From: an uncultured Pelagibacteraceae bacterium
GTDB lineage: Bacteria > Pseudomonadota > Alphaproteobacteria > Pelagibacterales > Pelagibacteraceae
Direction of reading: 5' to 3'
DNA length: 64,000 nt
Assembly (NCBI GenBank): GCA_902577075.1
Contig: CACGXV010000001.1
Location: forward strand, 310,001 to 374,000
Shown: one piece after another, positions 27,226 through 35,274 of the stretch
Position numbering within the stretch: the stretch's first letter is position 1
Layout: the number at the start of each line of letters is the position of its first letter
Notes under the pieces: generated by a model
Databases searched by the model: none
Seen by the model: the letters and a program-made list of their open reading frames with translations, nothing else
What the model was told of the DNA's origin: nothing
Translations under genes and position numbers: made by a program

Positions 27226-27251
27226 ATTAAACTCCTTCTGTTAGTTTATAA

Positions 27252-27581
27252 TTATTTTGGTATTTTGGTTGCGCCTGTTTCGAGTTCAATGATTTTACCA
27301 TCTTTAAATTTCCAATAACACATTAAAGCCTCTTTATTTCCATCTTCGGCATAAGTAACAATAGAATGATCAAAACCTATTTCATCGTTTTCATATAAAA
27401 TTCTATATTTATCAACTTTCATGAAACCTTTGTTAATTGCTTCAATCATACCTGTTTTTCCACTTTCAGTATAGGCTCCATGAAGATGAGAATATCTCTT
27501 ATAATCATCATGAATAATCTCAGCTGCTGCTGCACCATCTTTTTCCATGATTGCTTTATTAAGTTTTTCTAAAATTGACAT
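27252..27581 (-). CDS. NTF2-like small protein, paralogue of 24207-24527
   Basis: Protein of 109 residues. It shares with the 24207 protein the MSILEK start, HDD, YENDE-G, the LETGAT-PK ending and many residues in between, giving clear proof of duplication. NTF2-like folds form conical barrels with a ligand pocket; His residues in SHLHG and DHSIVT could line it. It lies second in the run, eight bases after the first NTF2-like gene, with an AAGGAA site. Confidence 0.8.
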   Translation of the reverse strand: MSILEKLNKAIMEKDGAAAAEIIHDDYKRYSHLHGAYTESGKTGMIEAINKGFMKVDKYRILYENDEIGFDHSIVTYAEDGNKEALMCYWKFKDGKIIELETGATKIPK

Positions 27582-27589
27582 ATTGTTCC

Positions 27590-27973
27590 TTACTTCTTCA
27601 TTGCATTGAACATGCTAAGCGTATCATCAAAAGTCATCATAACTTTAGTTTTTCCCTCATCACTTACTTCAAAATAGTGACCAAACATAGTATCCATGTT
27701 ATCCGCAGTTGCATGAACTCTTGCAAAAACTTTATTTCCTTCACTTATCATATCTAAAACTTTTAAATGGAAATTTGGCCAAGTAGCTGGGATTTTAGAC
27801 ATTGCAGCCATCATAGCTTGTTTCCCTTTGTGAACTCCAGAAAGTGGATGTACACCTTCTTTACCTGGAAAAGTCCAAACGATTTCATCATCGATCATAT
27901 CATTAAAAAATGTTTCCATATCTCCTGAACCAAATAGTTCATATGCTTTTTTAGTTTGCTCTTTTACGTCCAT
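27590..27973 (-). CDS. NTF2-like/SnoaL-type ketosteroid-isomerase-family protein
   Basis: First gene of the minus-strand small-protein run, 127 residues. Typical features are the N-terminal helix (VKEQTKKAYELFGSGD), DDEIVWTFPGKEG, SGVHKGKQAMM, and the strand KVFARVHAT. The WTFPG and H-K-KQ motifs occur in SnoaL-like cyclases/isomerases, but no catalytic Asp can be assigned. AAAGGAGAAACT precedes the ATG. Upstream lies a short region with an imperfect 16-base dyad, the probable promoter/operator of the whole run. Confidence 0.82.
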   Translation of the reverse strand: MDVKEQTKKAYELFGSGDMETFFNDMIDDEIVWTFPGKEGVHPLSGVHKGKQAMMAAMSKIPATWPNFHLKVLDMISEGNKVFARVHATADNMDTMFGHYFEVSDEGKTKVMMTFDDTLSMFNAMKK

Positions 27974-28025
27974 AGTTTCTCCTTTAAATTAATTGTTATA
28001 TTAGAGTTTATTATATGATAGAAAT

Positions 28026-28041
28026 GTAATGAATTTATTAC
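28026..28041. promoter_or_regulatory. Imperfect dyad GTAAT-N6-ATTAC upstream of the small-protein run
   Basis: Sixteen-base near-palindrome GTAATGAATTTATTAC about 53 bases ahead of the first gene of the minus-strand run, within the only 85-base gap that can hold its promoter. A transcription-factor site is possible; AT-rich sequence makes chance dyads common. Confidence 0.35.
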
Positions 28042-28058
28042 AGTACTGCTATGCGTGA

Positions 28059-29060
28059 TTATATCCAGTGAGGATAGGGAAGACCTTTTTCTTTTAAAAA
28101 AGATTTATTGAACATCTTTGAGTTGTATTTATCAGATTTATCACAAAGAATTGTGACAATCGTTTTACCTGGTCCTAAAAGTTTACCCAATCTTATTGCT
28201 CCAGCAATGTTCACTCCACAACTTGTACCTAAACTTAAACCTTCTTTTTCAATTAAATCGAATAAAACAGGTAAAGACTCATGATCACTTATTGAAAATG
28301 CTCCATCAATACGTGCTTTTGCAAAATTAGCAGTAACTCTACTAGATCCAATACCTTCAGTTATTGAACCACCTTCACTCTTTAATTCACCATTTTCAAC
28401 GTAACTATATAGAGAGGAACCTGTTGGATCTGATAAATATATTTTAATATCTTTATTCTTTTCTTTTAAAAAACTACTTACACCTGCAATTGTACCACCA
28501 GTACCAGATGAACATACAAAACCATCTATTTTGCCATCAGTCTGTTCCCATATTTCTGGCCCTGTTGTTTCATAATGACCTTTAGAATTGGCTGTATTGT
28601 CAAATTGATTAGCCCAAACTACACCGTGATTGTTACTACTTTTCAATTTGTCAGCCAATCTTCCTGCATATTTAACAAAGTTATTTTCATCTTTATAAGG
28701 TTTTGGTGGAACTAACCTTAAATCAGCCCCAATATTTCTTAATAAATCTTTTTTTTCTTGTGTTTGATTATCATTCATTACGATTATAGTTTTATAACCA
28801 ATAGAATTTCCTAAAAGACATAATCCAATTCCAGTATTACCAGCAGTTCCTTCAACAATTGTTCCACCTTTTGAAATTAATTTTTTTTCTTCAGCATCCC
28901 TTATTAATGCTAGAGCTGCTCTATCTTTTACAGAGCCACCTGGATTAAGGTACTCTGCTTTTCCATAAATATTACAACCAGTAATTTCTGATGCGGCTTT
29001 TAATTTAAATAAAGGAGTGTTTCCTATTGCTTCGACAAAATTATTTTGTAAAGTTTTCAT
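28059..29060 (-). CDS. cysK: Cysteine synthase (O-acetylserine sulfhydrylase)
   Basis: PLP enzyme joining O-acetylserine and sulfide to make cysteine. The PLP Lys lies in GGSVKDRAA near residue 43, the substrate loop is GTAGNTGIG, and the phosphate loop [10 protein letters not shown]. At 333 residues it is standard. It overlaps cysE by four bases (ATGA), so the serine acetyltransferase/synthase pair is translationally coupled. Upstream genes for sulfide and persulfide oxidation suggest this operon sets the balance between sulfide assimilation and detoxification. Confidence 0.93.
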   Translation of the reverse strand: MKTLQNNFVEAIGNTPLFKLKAASEITGCNIYGKAEYLNPGGSVKDRAALALIRDAEEKKLISKGGTIVEGTAGNTGIGLCLLGNSIGYKTIIVMNDNQTQEKKDLLRNIGADLRLVPPKPYKDENNFVKYAGRLADKLKSSNNHGVVWANQFDNTANSKGHYETTGPEIWEQTDGKIDGFVCSSGTGGTIAGVSSFLKEKNKDIKIYLSDPTGSSLYSYVENGELKSEGGSITEGIGSSRVTANFAKARIDGAFSISDHESLPVLFDLIEKEGLSLGTSCGVNIAGAIRLGKLLGPGKTIVTILCDKSDKYNSKMFNKSFLKEKGLPYPHWI

Positions 29061-29638
29061 ACATCAAGTTTTGTATCACCTCCTGGTGCAACACCATAGG
29101 GTTTAAATTCTTCTGATGCAGTTCCAACATTTTTTGCAGGAATTCCAACCATTACTGCATTTTCTGGAACATCTTTTGTAACAACAGCATTAGCTCCAAT
29201 TTTTGCATTTTTACCAACTACAACTGGCCCAAGTATTTGTGCACCAGATCCTACAACAACATTTTCTTTTAGAGTTGGGTGTCTCTTAACATTTCTTTGA
29301 TCATCTGAATTTATACTTGGAGCAATTCCGCCTAATGTTGCCATGTGATAGATGGTAACATTATCTCCAATATCAGATGTTTCCCCAATAACTACTCCCA
29401 TGCCATGATCTATAAAAAGATTTTTACCAATTTTAGCATTTGGATGGATTTCTATGCCTGTTAAAAATCTTGAGAACTGAGAAATTATTCTTGCAACAAG
29501 ATGAAATTTTGCAATTGAAAAAAAATTAGCAATTCTATGAAAAAACACAGCTTTAACACCAGGATAAGTTAGTATTAAACTCAACTTTGATCTTGCAGCA
29601 GGATCTCTTTTAATTATCGACTCTAAAAAATCATTCAT
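29057..29638 (-). CDS. cysE: Serine O-acetyltransferase
   Basis: Left-handed beta-helix acetyltransferase of 193 residues making O-acetylserine from serine and acetyl-CoA. The short EpsC/CysE form is recognised by the N-terminal helical part ([19 protein letters not shown]) and hexapeptide repeats with the catalytic [11 protein letters not shown] and [12 protein letters not shown] segments. The tail lacks the E. coli type terminal Ile motif used for feedback, so cysteine inhibition is uncertain. It is read with cysK and follows the cysteine-rich microprotein by 30 bases. Confidence 0.93.
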   Translation of the reverse strand: MNDFLESIIKRDPAARSKLSLILTYPGVKAVFFHRIANFFSIAKFHLVARIISQFSRFLTGIEIHPNAKIGKNLFIDHGMGVVIGETSDIGDNVTIYHMATLGGIAPSINSDDQRNVKRHPTLKENVVVGSGAQILGPVVVGKNAKIGANAVVTKDVPENAVMVGIPAKNVGTASEEFKPYGVAPGGDTKLDV

Positions 29639-29668
29639 GTTAATTTAAGATTAGTTATTAAAATTTAA

Positions 29669-29779
29669 CTACTTGTTACAACAGCAGTTTTCTGATGATG
29701 GTTTGCAATCACAGTTTTTACAAACGCATCTGTCACAAGAACAGTCTTTACATTTACAGTGTATATTATTGCATGCCAT
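29669..29779 (-). CDS. Metallothionein-like cysteine-rich microprotein
   Basis: A 36-codon gene, easily missed by length cut-offs. The product has 12 cysteines, in a regular Cys-x-Cys and Cys-x2-Cys series (HCKCKDCSCDRC, then VCKNCDCK) and a terminal NCCCNK. One His precedes the series. Such density in an AT-rich genome is very unlikely by chance and is the hallmark of metallothioneins, which bind Zn, Cu or Cd by thiolates. It lies between the persulfide-dioxygenase-like gene and cysE, on the same strand. No ribosome binding site is visible, so the start is less sure than the frame. Zinc-ribbon or ferredoxin remnants are poorer alternatives. Confidence 0.7.
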   Translation of the reverse strand: MACNNIHCKCKDCSCDRCVCKNCDCKPSSENCCCNK

Positions 29780-29833
29780 AGGAGTTATATAATTGTATAT
29801 TTTTTAAAAACAATACTAATAATACCCCTGATT

Positions 29834-30526
29834 TTAGAGTTCTTTAAGCGTTAATCCCTTTAGATTTGCAGGAACTGCTATATCCATCATTTTTGGATTG
29901 GCTAGATTAAGATTATCCATAATTTCTGCATATTCCTCCTTTGAGCTAACTTGTAATCGAGGATTATTATTCTTTTCATTGCCTATTGTTGAATTTTTTT
30001 TTCCATTATAATCATGGGCAGGGTATACAAGCGTTTCTTCAGGAAGTTTTAACAATTTTCCAAATAATGACTCATAAGCCTCATGAGCACTGCCATTTTG
30101 AAAGTCGGTTCTGCCTGTTCCATTAATTAAAAGAGTATCCCCTGTAAAAACTCTATCTTTCATCAGATAGCTATAAGAACAGTCAGTATGACCAGGTGTA
30201 TAAATAGCTTTAAGGTTAATATTTTCAATGCCTACATTTTCTTCATCTTTTAATTTAATATCAATAACTTCAGATTTAGAATTTTCACCCATTATACGAG
30301 TGCAGTTTGTTCTTTTGTTTAATTCGTTTAATCCAGTTACATGATCTGCATGAATATGGGTATCAATTACTTTAACAAGTTTTAATTCTAAATTTTCTAA
30401 AACTTTTATGTATTCATCAGTATGCTCAATTACTGGATCTATGATTAATGCCTCACGTCCTTTTCCACTAGAAATGATATAAGTGTATGTTGAGGATTTA
30501 GTATCAAATAGTTGTTCGAAAATCAT
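29834..30526 (-). CDS. Metallo-beta-lactamase-fold hydrolase, persulfide dioxygenase (ETHE1)-like
   Basis: MBL-fold protein of 230 residues. It has THIHADHVTG, a second His in YTPGHTDCS, the Asp of VFTGDTLL, and the persulfide-dioxygenase signature GTGRTDFQNG, plus the last His in YPAHDYNG. The family oxidises glutathione persulfide to sulfite with one Fe. It follows the SQR-like gene by 35 bases, reproducing the common sqr-pdo pairing. Glyoxalase II is less likely because of the short C-terminal part and the GRTDF motif. Confidence 0.88.
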   Translation of the reverse strand: MIFEQLFDTKSSTYTYIISSGKGREALIIDPVIEHTDEYIKVLENLELKLVKVIDTHIHADHVTGLNELNKRTNCTRIMGENSKSEVIDIKLKDEENVGIENINLKAIYTPGHTDCSYSYLMKDRVFTGDTLLINGTGRTDFQNGSAHEAYESLFGKLLKLPEETLVYPAHDYNGKKNSTIGNEKNNNPRLQVSSKEEYAEIMDNLNLANPKMMDIAVPANLKGLTLKEL

Positions 30527-30561
30527 AATTATAAAATAATTAAAATTTTATAAAATTAATA

Positions 30562-31803
30562 CTAATTTTCAATAGCTTTATGATTAGGCTTGCTCCATTC
30601 TTTTCCTTTAAACATCACATTCCATTGCAACCAAGGAAAAAGTCTAAATTTCATTTGCCAGTACATTGAACTTGGTTTTGTAGGATCAAAAGGAAAGCTT
30701 GGAGTAACTTTTCCTCCATAACAAAATTCAGCTAACATTACTTTTCCATATGCAACTGTTAGAGGACAAGCTCCGTATCCATCGTAAAGTCTATATGCTT
30801 CAGATGATTTATTAATATCTTTTACAATGTTATGAGCAACTATCGGTGCTTGTTTTCTTACTGCTGCACCTGTTTTTGCATTAGGTGCATTCATTACATC
30901 TCCTAAACTGTAAATATTTTCATATTTAGTATGTCTTAATGTCCCTTCTTTATGATCTACATCAACCCATCCACCAGCATCAGCTAATGGACTATTTTTT
31001 ATAAATTCAGGTGCAGTTTGAGGTGGTGTAACATGTATAAAATCAAATTTTCTTGTTACTTCTTTTGTATTTCCATCTTTATCTGATTGTTTGAATACAG
31101 CTTCTTTTGCTTCACCATTAATTGAAATTAAATTATGTTGAAAACTTCTTTTAATTCCATATGAGTCACAAATTTCATTTAGTGGCCCTTGAAAATGAGG
31201 CACACCAAATATTACAGGCTTTGCACACAAAAATTCTAAATTACTATCTTTAAGAGCACCTTTTTTTTTCATGTGATCTGCAGCTAAATAAGCAATTTTT
31301 TGCGGAGCACCAGCACATTTAATTGGCATTGGAGGCTCAGTAAATAGTAAAGTTCCTCCCTGCAAATTCTTTAAACATTCCCAAGTATAAACAGCCATAT
31401 CTGAACTGTAATTGGTACAAACATTATTTTTTCCTAAAGTTTCTTTTAACCCTGCCACTCCATCAAAGTTAATTTTTAGACCAGGACAAACTACTAAATA
31501 ATCATAAGAATATTCACCACCTGAAGTCTTTACAGAATTAGACTCTGGAGAAAAACTTTCAGCATATTCTTTAATCCAATTAACATAACTAGGCATTACA
31601 GATGACATTGGTTTTATAGTGCTGTTTACATCATAAGCACCTGCACCTACTAAAGTCCATGCTGCTTGATATAATGATTTTTCCGAAGGTTCTATAATTG
31701 ATATTGATAAGTCAGACTTTAAACTTTTTAGTCTTGTGGCAACTGATATACCAGCGCATCCGCCACCGATAATCAAAATGTTTGAGTGATTAGAGTTATT
31801 CAT
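30562..31803 (-). CDS. sqr: Sulfide:quinone oxidoreductase-like flavoprotein
   Basis: FAD-dependent membrane-associated oxidoreductase of about 413 residues. The N-terminal FAD motif is ILIIGGGCAGIS, and the two redox cysteines fit PIKCAGAP and YGACPLTV, the pattern of type II SQR. The GDV segment near the C-terminus (IYSLGDVMNAP) binds FAD. The start at 31803 is preferred because it begins just before the FAD fold; an in-frame ATG at 31842 would add 13 residues. It oxidises sulfide to persulfide for the MBL-fold enzyme and is divergent from the peroxiredoxin gene. Confidence 0.85.
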   Translation of the reverse strand: MNNSNHSNILIIGGGCAGISVATRLKSLKSDLSISIIEPSEKSLYQAAWTLVGAGAYDVNSTIKPMSSVMPSYVNWIKEYAESFSPESNSVKTSGGEYSYDYLVVCPGLKINFDGVAGLKETLGKNNVCTNYSSDMAVYTWECLKNLQGGTLLFTEPPMPIKCAGAPQKIAYLAADHMKKKGALKDSNLEFLCAKPVIFGVPHFQGPLNEICDSYGIKRSFQHNLISINGEAKEAVFKQSDKDGNTKEVTRKFDFIHVTPPQTAPEFIKNSPLADAGGWVDVDHKEGTLRHTKYENIYSLGDVMNAPNAKTGAAVRKQAPIVAHNIVKDINKSSEAYRLYDGYGACPLTVAYGKVMLAEFCYGGKVTPSFPFDPTKPSSMYWQMKFRLFPWLQWNVMFKGKEWSKPNHKAIEN

Positions 31804-31876
31804 ATCAAAAAACCTAACACTTATAATTTGCTTAAGATACACGTCTTATAAGTTGTTTTTTCAAACTTAAATATCG

Positions 31877-31904
31877 TTGATAAACCTAATCAATAATTTA
31901 TAAT
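31877..31904 (+). promoter_or_regulatory. Sigma70-type promoter of the peroxiredoxin gene
   Basis: TTGATA at 31877-31882 and a perfect TATAAT at 31899-31904, 16 bases apart, followed by an AAGGAG site and the start at 31935. The -35 box lies within a dyad TTGAT-N7-ATCAA (31877-31893), which may be an operator shared with the divergent sqr gene. Confidence 0.65.
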
Positions 31905-31934
31905 GTTTCTAATTAATTAAAAGGAGAGTGAAGA

Positions 31935-32594
31935 ATGTTAAAAATAAACAGTATGTGTCCTGACTTTCAATGCAAAACTACTGAAGGAGATATCTCTTTT
32001 CATGAGTGGCTTGGAGATAGCTGGGGCGTATTATTTTCTCACCCAAAAGATTTTACACCAGTTTGTACTACAGAATTAGGTTCATTAGGACAAATGAAAG
32101 CTGAGTTTGATGCAAGAAATGTAAAAGTAATCGGACTAAGTGTAGATGGAGTTGAGGATCACAAAAAATGGTTAGAAGATATCAAAGATGTATCTGGAAC
32201 GATGCCTGATTATCCTATTATCGCTGATGAAGATTTAAAAGTTGCAAAACTTTTCAATATGTTAGAGGCCGATGCAGGGACAACATCAATGGGTCGTACT
32301 GCAGTTGATAATGAGACTGTAAGAACTATTTTTGTTGTAAGACCAGATAAAAGAATTGGTCTTTATTTAACTTACCCAATGGCTACAGGTAGAAATTTCC
32401 ATGAAATTTTGAGAGCCATAGACTCAATGCAGCTGACTGCAAAACATAAAGTTGCAACACCAGCTAATTGGAAAAAAGGTGAAGATGTAGTTATTCTTCC
32501 AGCAGTTAAAGATGAAGAGGCTAAGAAAATTTATCCAGATGGTTGGGAAACTGTTAAACCATATTTAAGAAAAGTACCTGACCCTTCAAAATAA
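31935..32594 (+). CDS. Peroxiredoxin, 1-Cys Prx6 type
   Basis: Thiol peroxidase of 219 residues. The peroxidatic Cys is in HPKDFTPVCTTELG near residue 45; no conserved resolving Cys is seen, and the long C-terminal domain (DKRIGLYLTYPMATGRNF onward) is that of Prx6. It reduces hydrogen peroxide and organic or lipid peroxides. A strong AAGGAG site and consensus promoter suggest abundant expression. It is divergent from the sulfide oxidation genes, consistent with a joint thiol/oxidative stress region. Confidence 0.95.
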   Translation: MLKINSMCPDFQCKTTEGDISFHEWLGDSWGVLFSHPKDFTPVCTTELGSLGQMKAEFDARNVKVIGLSVDGVEDHKKWLEDIKDVSGTMPDYPIIADEDLKVAKLFNMLEADAGTTSMGRTAVDNETVRTIFVVRPDKRIGLYLTYPMATGRNFHEILRAIDSMQLTAKHKVATPANWKKGEDVVILPAVKDEEAKKIYPDGWETVKPYLRKVPDPSK

Positions 32595-32611
32595 AGGGTT
32601 AAAAAAGATAC

Positions 32612-32662
32612 AATAATCTCAGTTTTAGTTAATGAATACTGAAACTGGGTTATTGTTTTTTT
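32612..32662. terminator. Terminator hairpin downstream of the peroxiredoxin gene
   Basis: Long imperfect stem AATAATCTCAGTTTTAGT / ACTGAAACTGGGTTATT (32612-32654), with one bulge and one G-T pair, then GTTTTTTT. It fits a rho-independent terminator for the plus strand and overlaps the 3' end of the convergent racemase gene. Confidence 0.75.
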
Positions 32663-33357
32663 AATTTTTTATATTTTTTCATTGAAACGTTAGCCACAAG
32701 AAGATTAGGATCAACAAAAATTTTAGATTGTTTGATTTTTTTAAAAGATTTATAAGCAAAAATTGCAATAGGTAATTCTGTGCATCCTAAAATGATTTTC
32801 TTACATTTGATTTTCATAAGATAATTTACTGCTGGCCTAATTGCTTTCTCAGCTTCTTTTATTTTACCCATTTTAACAAATTTAATTGATTTATTTACGG
32901 ATGATTTTTGTAGACTGGAAGCTGGACTTACTAAATTAAAACTTTTATCAAAGTATTTATTATAGACTTTTGTGTTTAATGTAGCCTCAGTAGATAATAT
33001 CCCTATTTTAGAATTTTTTTTACAACTTTTTAAGGTTTCTAAGTATACTTCTTTAGGCATACTAAGAATTGGTATTTTAATTTTTTTACTTAGATCATCG
33101 TACCAGTAGTGAGCAGTATTGCATGGCATTACAATAAATTTGCAACCATTTTTTTGTAATCTCTTACAACCTTCAACCAAAGCATTTAATACATTATAAT
33201 ATTTTTTTATATTTTCTGGACGTTTAGGTGTATTAGATTTATTGTACAAAACAAACATTGGGTAGTCTTGATCTAGTTTACCTCTATTTATTTTAGCTAG
33301 TTTATTGCAAAAATCTAAACCAGCTTGTGTTCCCATTCCTCCAAGAATACCAATCAT
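32650..33357 (-). CDS. Aspartate/glutamate racemase family protein
   Basis: PLP-independent racemase-fold protein of 235 residues. The two catalytic cysteines are present in VMPCNTAHYW and LGCTELPIA, and the N-terminal GILGGMGTQAG is the family start. Amino-acid (Asp/Glu) racemisation or maleate/hydantoin-type chemistry is possible; this short group is usually called aspartate racemase. It shares its terminator region with the peroxiredoxin gene and lies back to back with an alpha/beta hydrolase gene. Confidence 0.85.
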   Translation of the reverse strand: MIGILGGMGTQAGLDFCNKLAKINRGKLDQDYPMFVLYNKSNTPKRPENIKKYYNVLNALVEGCKRLQKNGCKFIVMPCNTAHYWYDDLSKKIKIPILSMPKEVYLETLKSCKKNSKIGILSTEATLNTKVYNKYFDKSFNLVSPASSLQKSSVNKSIKFVKMGKIKEAEKAIRPAVNYLMKIKCKKIILGCTELPIAIFAYKSFKKIKQSKIFVDPNLLVANVSMKKYKKLKKQ

Positions 33358-33416
33358 AATATTTTTTGAATTTTGTTTTAAAAGTTACATTATACAACTA
33401 TATTTTAAAAATAATT

Positions 33417-34175
33417 ATGCAAGAAATTTATACAGATGATATTGGATCAGGATTTCCACTGATTTTAGTACATGGATACCTTGGGTCTTCAGAAATGTGG
33501 AAACTTCAAAAAGATTATTTATGTAAAAATTTTAGAGTTATTTCTCCAGCTTTACCAGGGTTTGGCGAAAGTCATAAAGCAAAATCTTTTAACAGCATAA
33601 ACTTAATGGCAAAATTCATTATTAAAGAAATTGATAAAAAGGAAATAGAAAAATTTAATTTAATGGGTCATTCAATGGGAGGAATGATAGTACAAGAAAT
33701 TGCAAAATTATGTGGAGAAAGAATAAATAAATTAATTTGTTTTGCTACCGGACCTATTGGTGATATTCCAGGTAGGTTTGAACCCATAAATACCTCTATT
33801 AAAAAACTTCGAGAAGAGGGTATAAAAGAACAAGTAAAAAGAATACCACCAAAATGGTTTGTCGATGGAGATAAAGATAAAAATTATTATTTGTGTGAGA
33901 ATGCAGTCAAACACATAACTGAAGAAACTGCTCATAATGCACTAGTTGCAATGAGAGACTGGAATGGACTAGAAAATTTAAAAGATATTAAAAATGAAAC
34001 CTTAGTAATTTGGGGTGACAAGGATAGATCTTATAATTTTGATCAAGTTTCTATGCTGAATAATAATATTCCAAATTGTAAAATAGAAATATTTAAAGAT
34101 TGCTGTCATAACGTACATCTTGAGGAGCCAGAAAAGTTTAATAAAACTGTGCAGAATTTTTTGAATAATACTTGA
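33417..34175 (+). CDS. Alpha/beta-fold hydrolase
   Basis: Serine hydrolase of 252 residues. The oxyanion region is LVHGYLGSS, the nucleophile elbow GHSMGG, the acid Asp in VIWGDKDRS, and the His in CCHNVHLEEP. The ATG at 33417 is used, since it gives a normal N-terminus (MQEIYTDD); an earlier in-frame start would add 17 hydrophobic residues before the fold. Substrate is unknown; enol-lactonase and esterase relatives share this pattern. Confidence 0.82.
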   Translation: MQEIYTDDIGSGFPLILVHGYLGSSEMWKLQKDYLCKNFRVISPALPGFGESHKAKSFNSINLMAKFIIKEIDKKEIEKFNLMGHSMGGMIVQEIAKLCGERINKLICFATGPIGDIPGRFEPINTSIKKLREEGIKEQVKRIPPKWFVDGDKDKNYYLCENAVKHITEETAHNALVAMRDWNGLENLKDIKNETLVIWGDKDRSYNFDQVSMLNNNIPNCKIEIFKDCCHNVHLEEPEKFNKTVQNFLNNT

Positions 34176-34226
34176 TCATTTTAGGTTTTTGCATATCTGA
34201 ATTAACATTTTTCAATACTGTAATCA

Positions 34227-34256
34227 TTGACTCTAAAATTAAAAAAAAGTTAAATT
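34227..34256 (+). promoter_or_regulatory. Possible promoter of the glycine betaine ABC operon
   Basis: TTGACT (34227-34232) and TAAATT (34251-34256) with an 18-base spacer in the 114-base gap before the binding-protein gene, whose ribosome binding site is TGAGGAA. The -10 box is a weak match. Confidence 0.45.
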
Positions 34257-34289
34257 TAAGTTTATAAATTAAATAAACCTGAGGAAAAT

Positions 34290-35252
34290 ATGAATATAAT
34301 TAAGAAGATACTTGTTGCTGGGGTAATTTCACTATTTCTACCAGCTTCAAGTTTTGCAGAAAAAGTAAAAATTGGTGATCCAGGATGGACTGGTGCTACT
34401 GCAATTGCAAATTTACTTGCAGCAGTTGTTATAGATAAAATGGGTGGTGAAGCAGAATTAGTTCCAGGAAATAATACTGCTATCTATGGAGCAATTGATA
34501 GAAGTAAAGGTGAGATTGAAGTACATCCTGATATATGGCTTCCAAACCAAGAAGCATACACAAATGATCTAGTACCAAAAGGAACTCTAAAATTAAGTAA
34601 AAATCCTTACGAGGGTAACCAAGGATATTGTGTATCTCAACAATTTGCAAAAAAAATGAATATCACTGCAATAGAAGATTTAGGTAGACCAGAAGTTGTC
34701 AAAGCAATGGATAGTGATGGAAATGGCAAAGGTGAATTTTGGATTGGTGCAGATGGATGGGCTTCAGCAAATGTTAACCAAGTTAAATTAAGAGACTATA
34801 AATTATATGATGCTGGAATTGAACCTATTAGGGCTGCAGAAGCAGTGAAAAATGCTAGAGTTCTTGACTCTATTAAAAAAGGTGAGGGTTATGCATTTTA
34901 TTGTTACAAGCCACATGCAATTTGGGGAATGGCAGACGTAGTTATGCTTGAAGAACCAGCATATGATCCTGCGAAATATAAAATGATCCAACCAAAAGCT
35001 GACGCTGACTGGTATCAAAAATCATATGTTGCCTCAAAGGATGCTTTGAAACAAATTCAAATTGGATGGGGTACATCTCTAGAGAGTAAATCTCCAGCAA
35101 TTGTAGAATTTTTCAAAAACTTCCAAATAACAGCAGATGATGTTTCTTGGATGGCATATGAAGTTTCTGTGCAAAAAAGAGATCCAGGAGAAGTTGCTAG
35201 AGATTGGATGTCTAAAAATAAATCAACAGTTGACGGCTGGTTAGGTTTATAA
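34290..35252 (+). CDS. proX: Glycine betaine/proline-type ABC transporter substrate-binding protein
   Basis: Periplasmic OpuAC/ProX-family receptor of 320 residues with a signal peptide (1-23, ending SSFA/EK). The conserved KIGDPGWTGATAI start and EVHPDIWLPNQ segment are characteristic, and several Trp and Tyr (GWA, CYKPHAIWGM) can build the aromatic cage for a quaternary ammonium. Likely ligands are glycine betaine, proline betaine or choline. A hairpin separates it from the ATPase and permease that follow. Confidence 0.9.
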   Translation: MNIIKKILVAGVISLFLPASSFAEKVKIGDPGWTGATAIANLLAAVVIDKMGGEAELVPGNNTAIYGAIDRSKGEIEVHPDIWLPNQEAYTNDLVPKGTLKLSKNPYEGNQGYCVSQQFAKKMNITAIEDLGRPEVVKAMDSDGNGKGEFWIGADGWASANVNQVKLRDYKLYDAGIEPIRAAEAVKNARVLDSIKKGEGYAFYCYKPHAIWGMADVVMLEEPAYDPAKYKMIQPKADADWYQKSYVASKDALKQIQIGWGTSLESKSPAIVEFFKNFQITADDVSWMAYEVSVQKRDPGEVARDWMSKNKSTVDGWLGL

Positions 35253-35274
35253 TTTAGTTAATAAAAATTAATTT

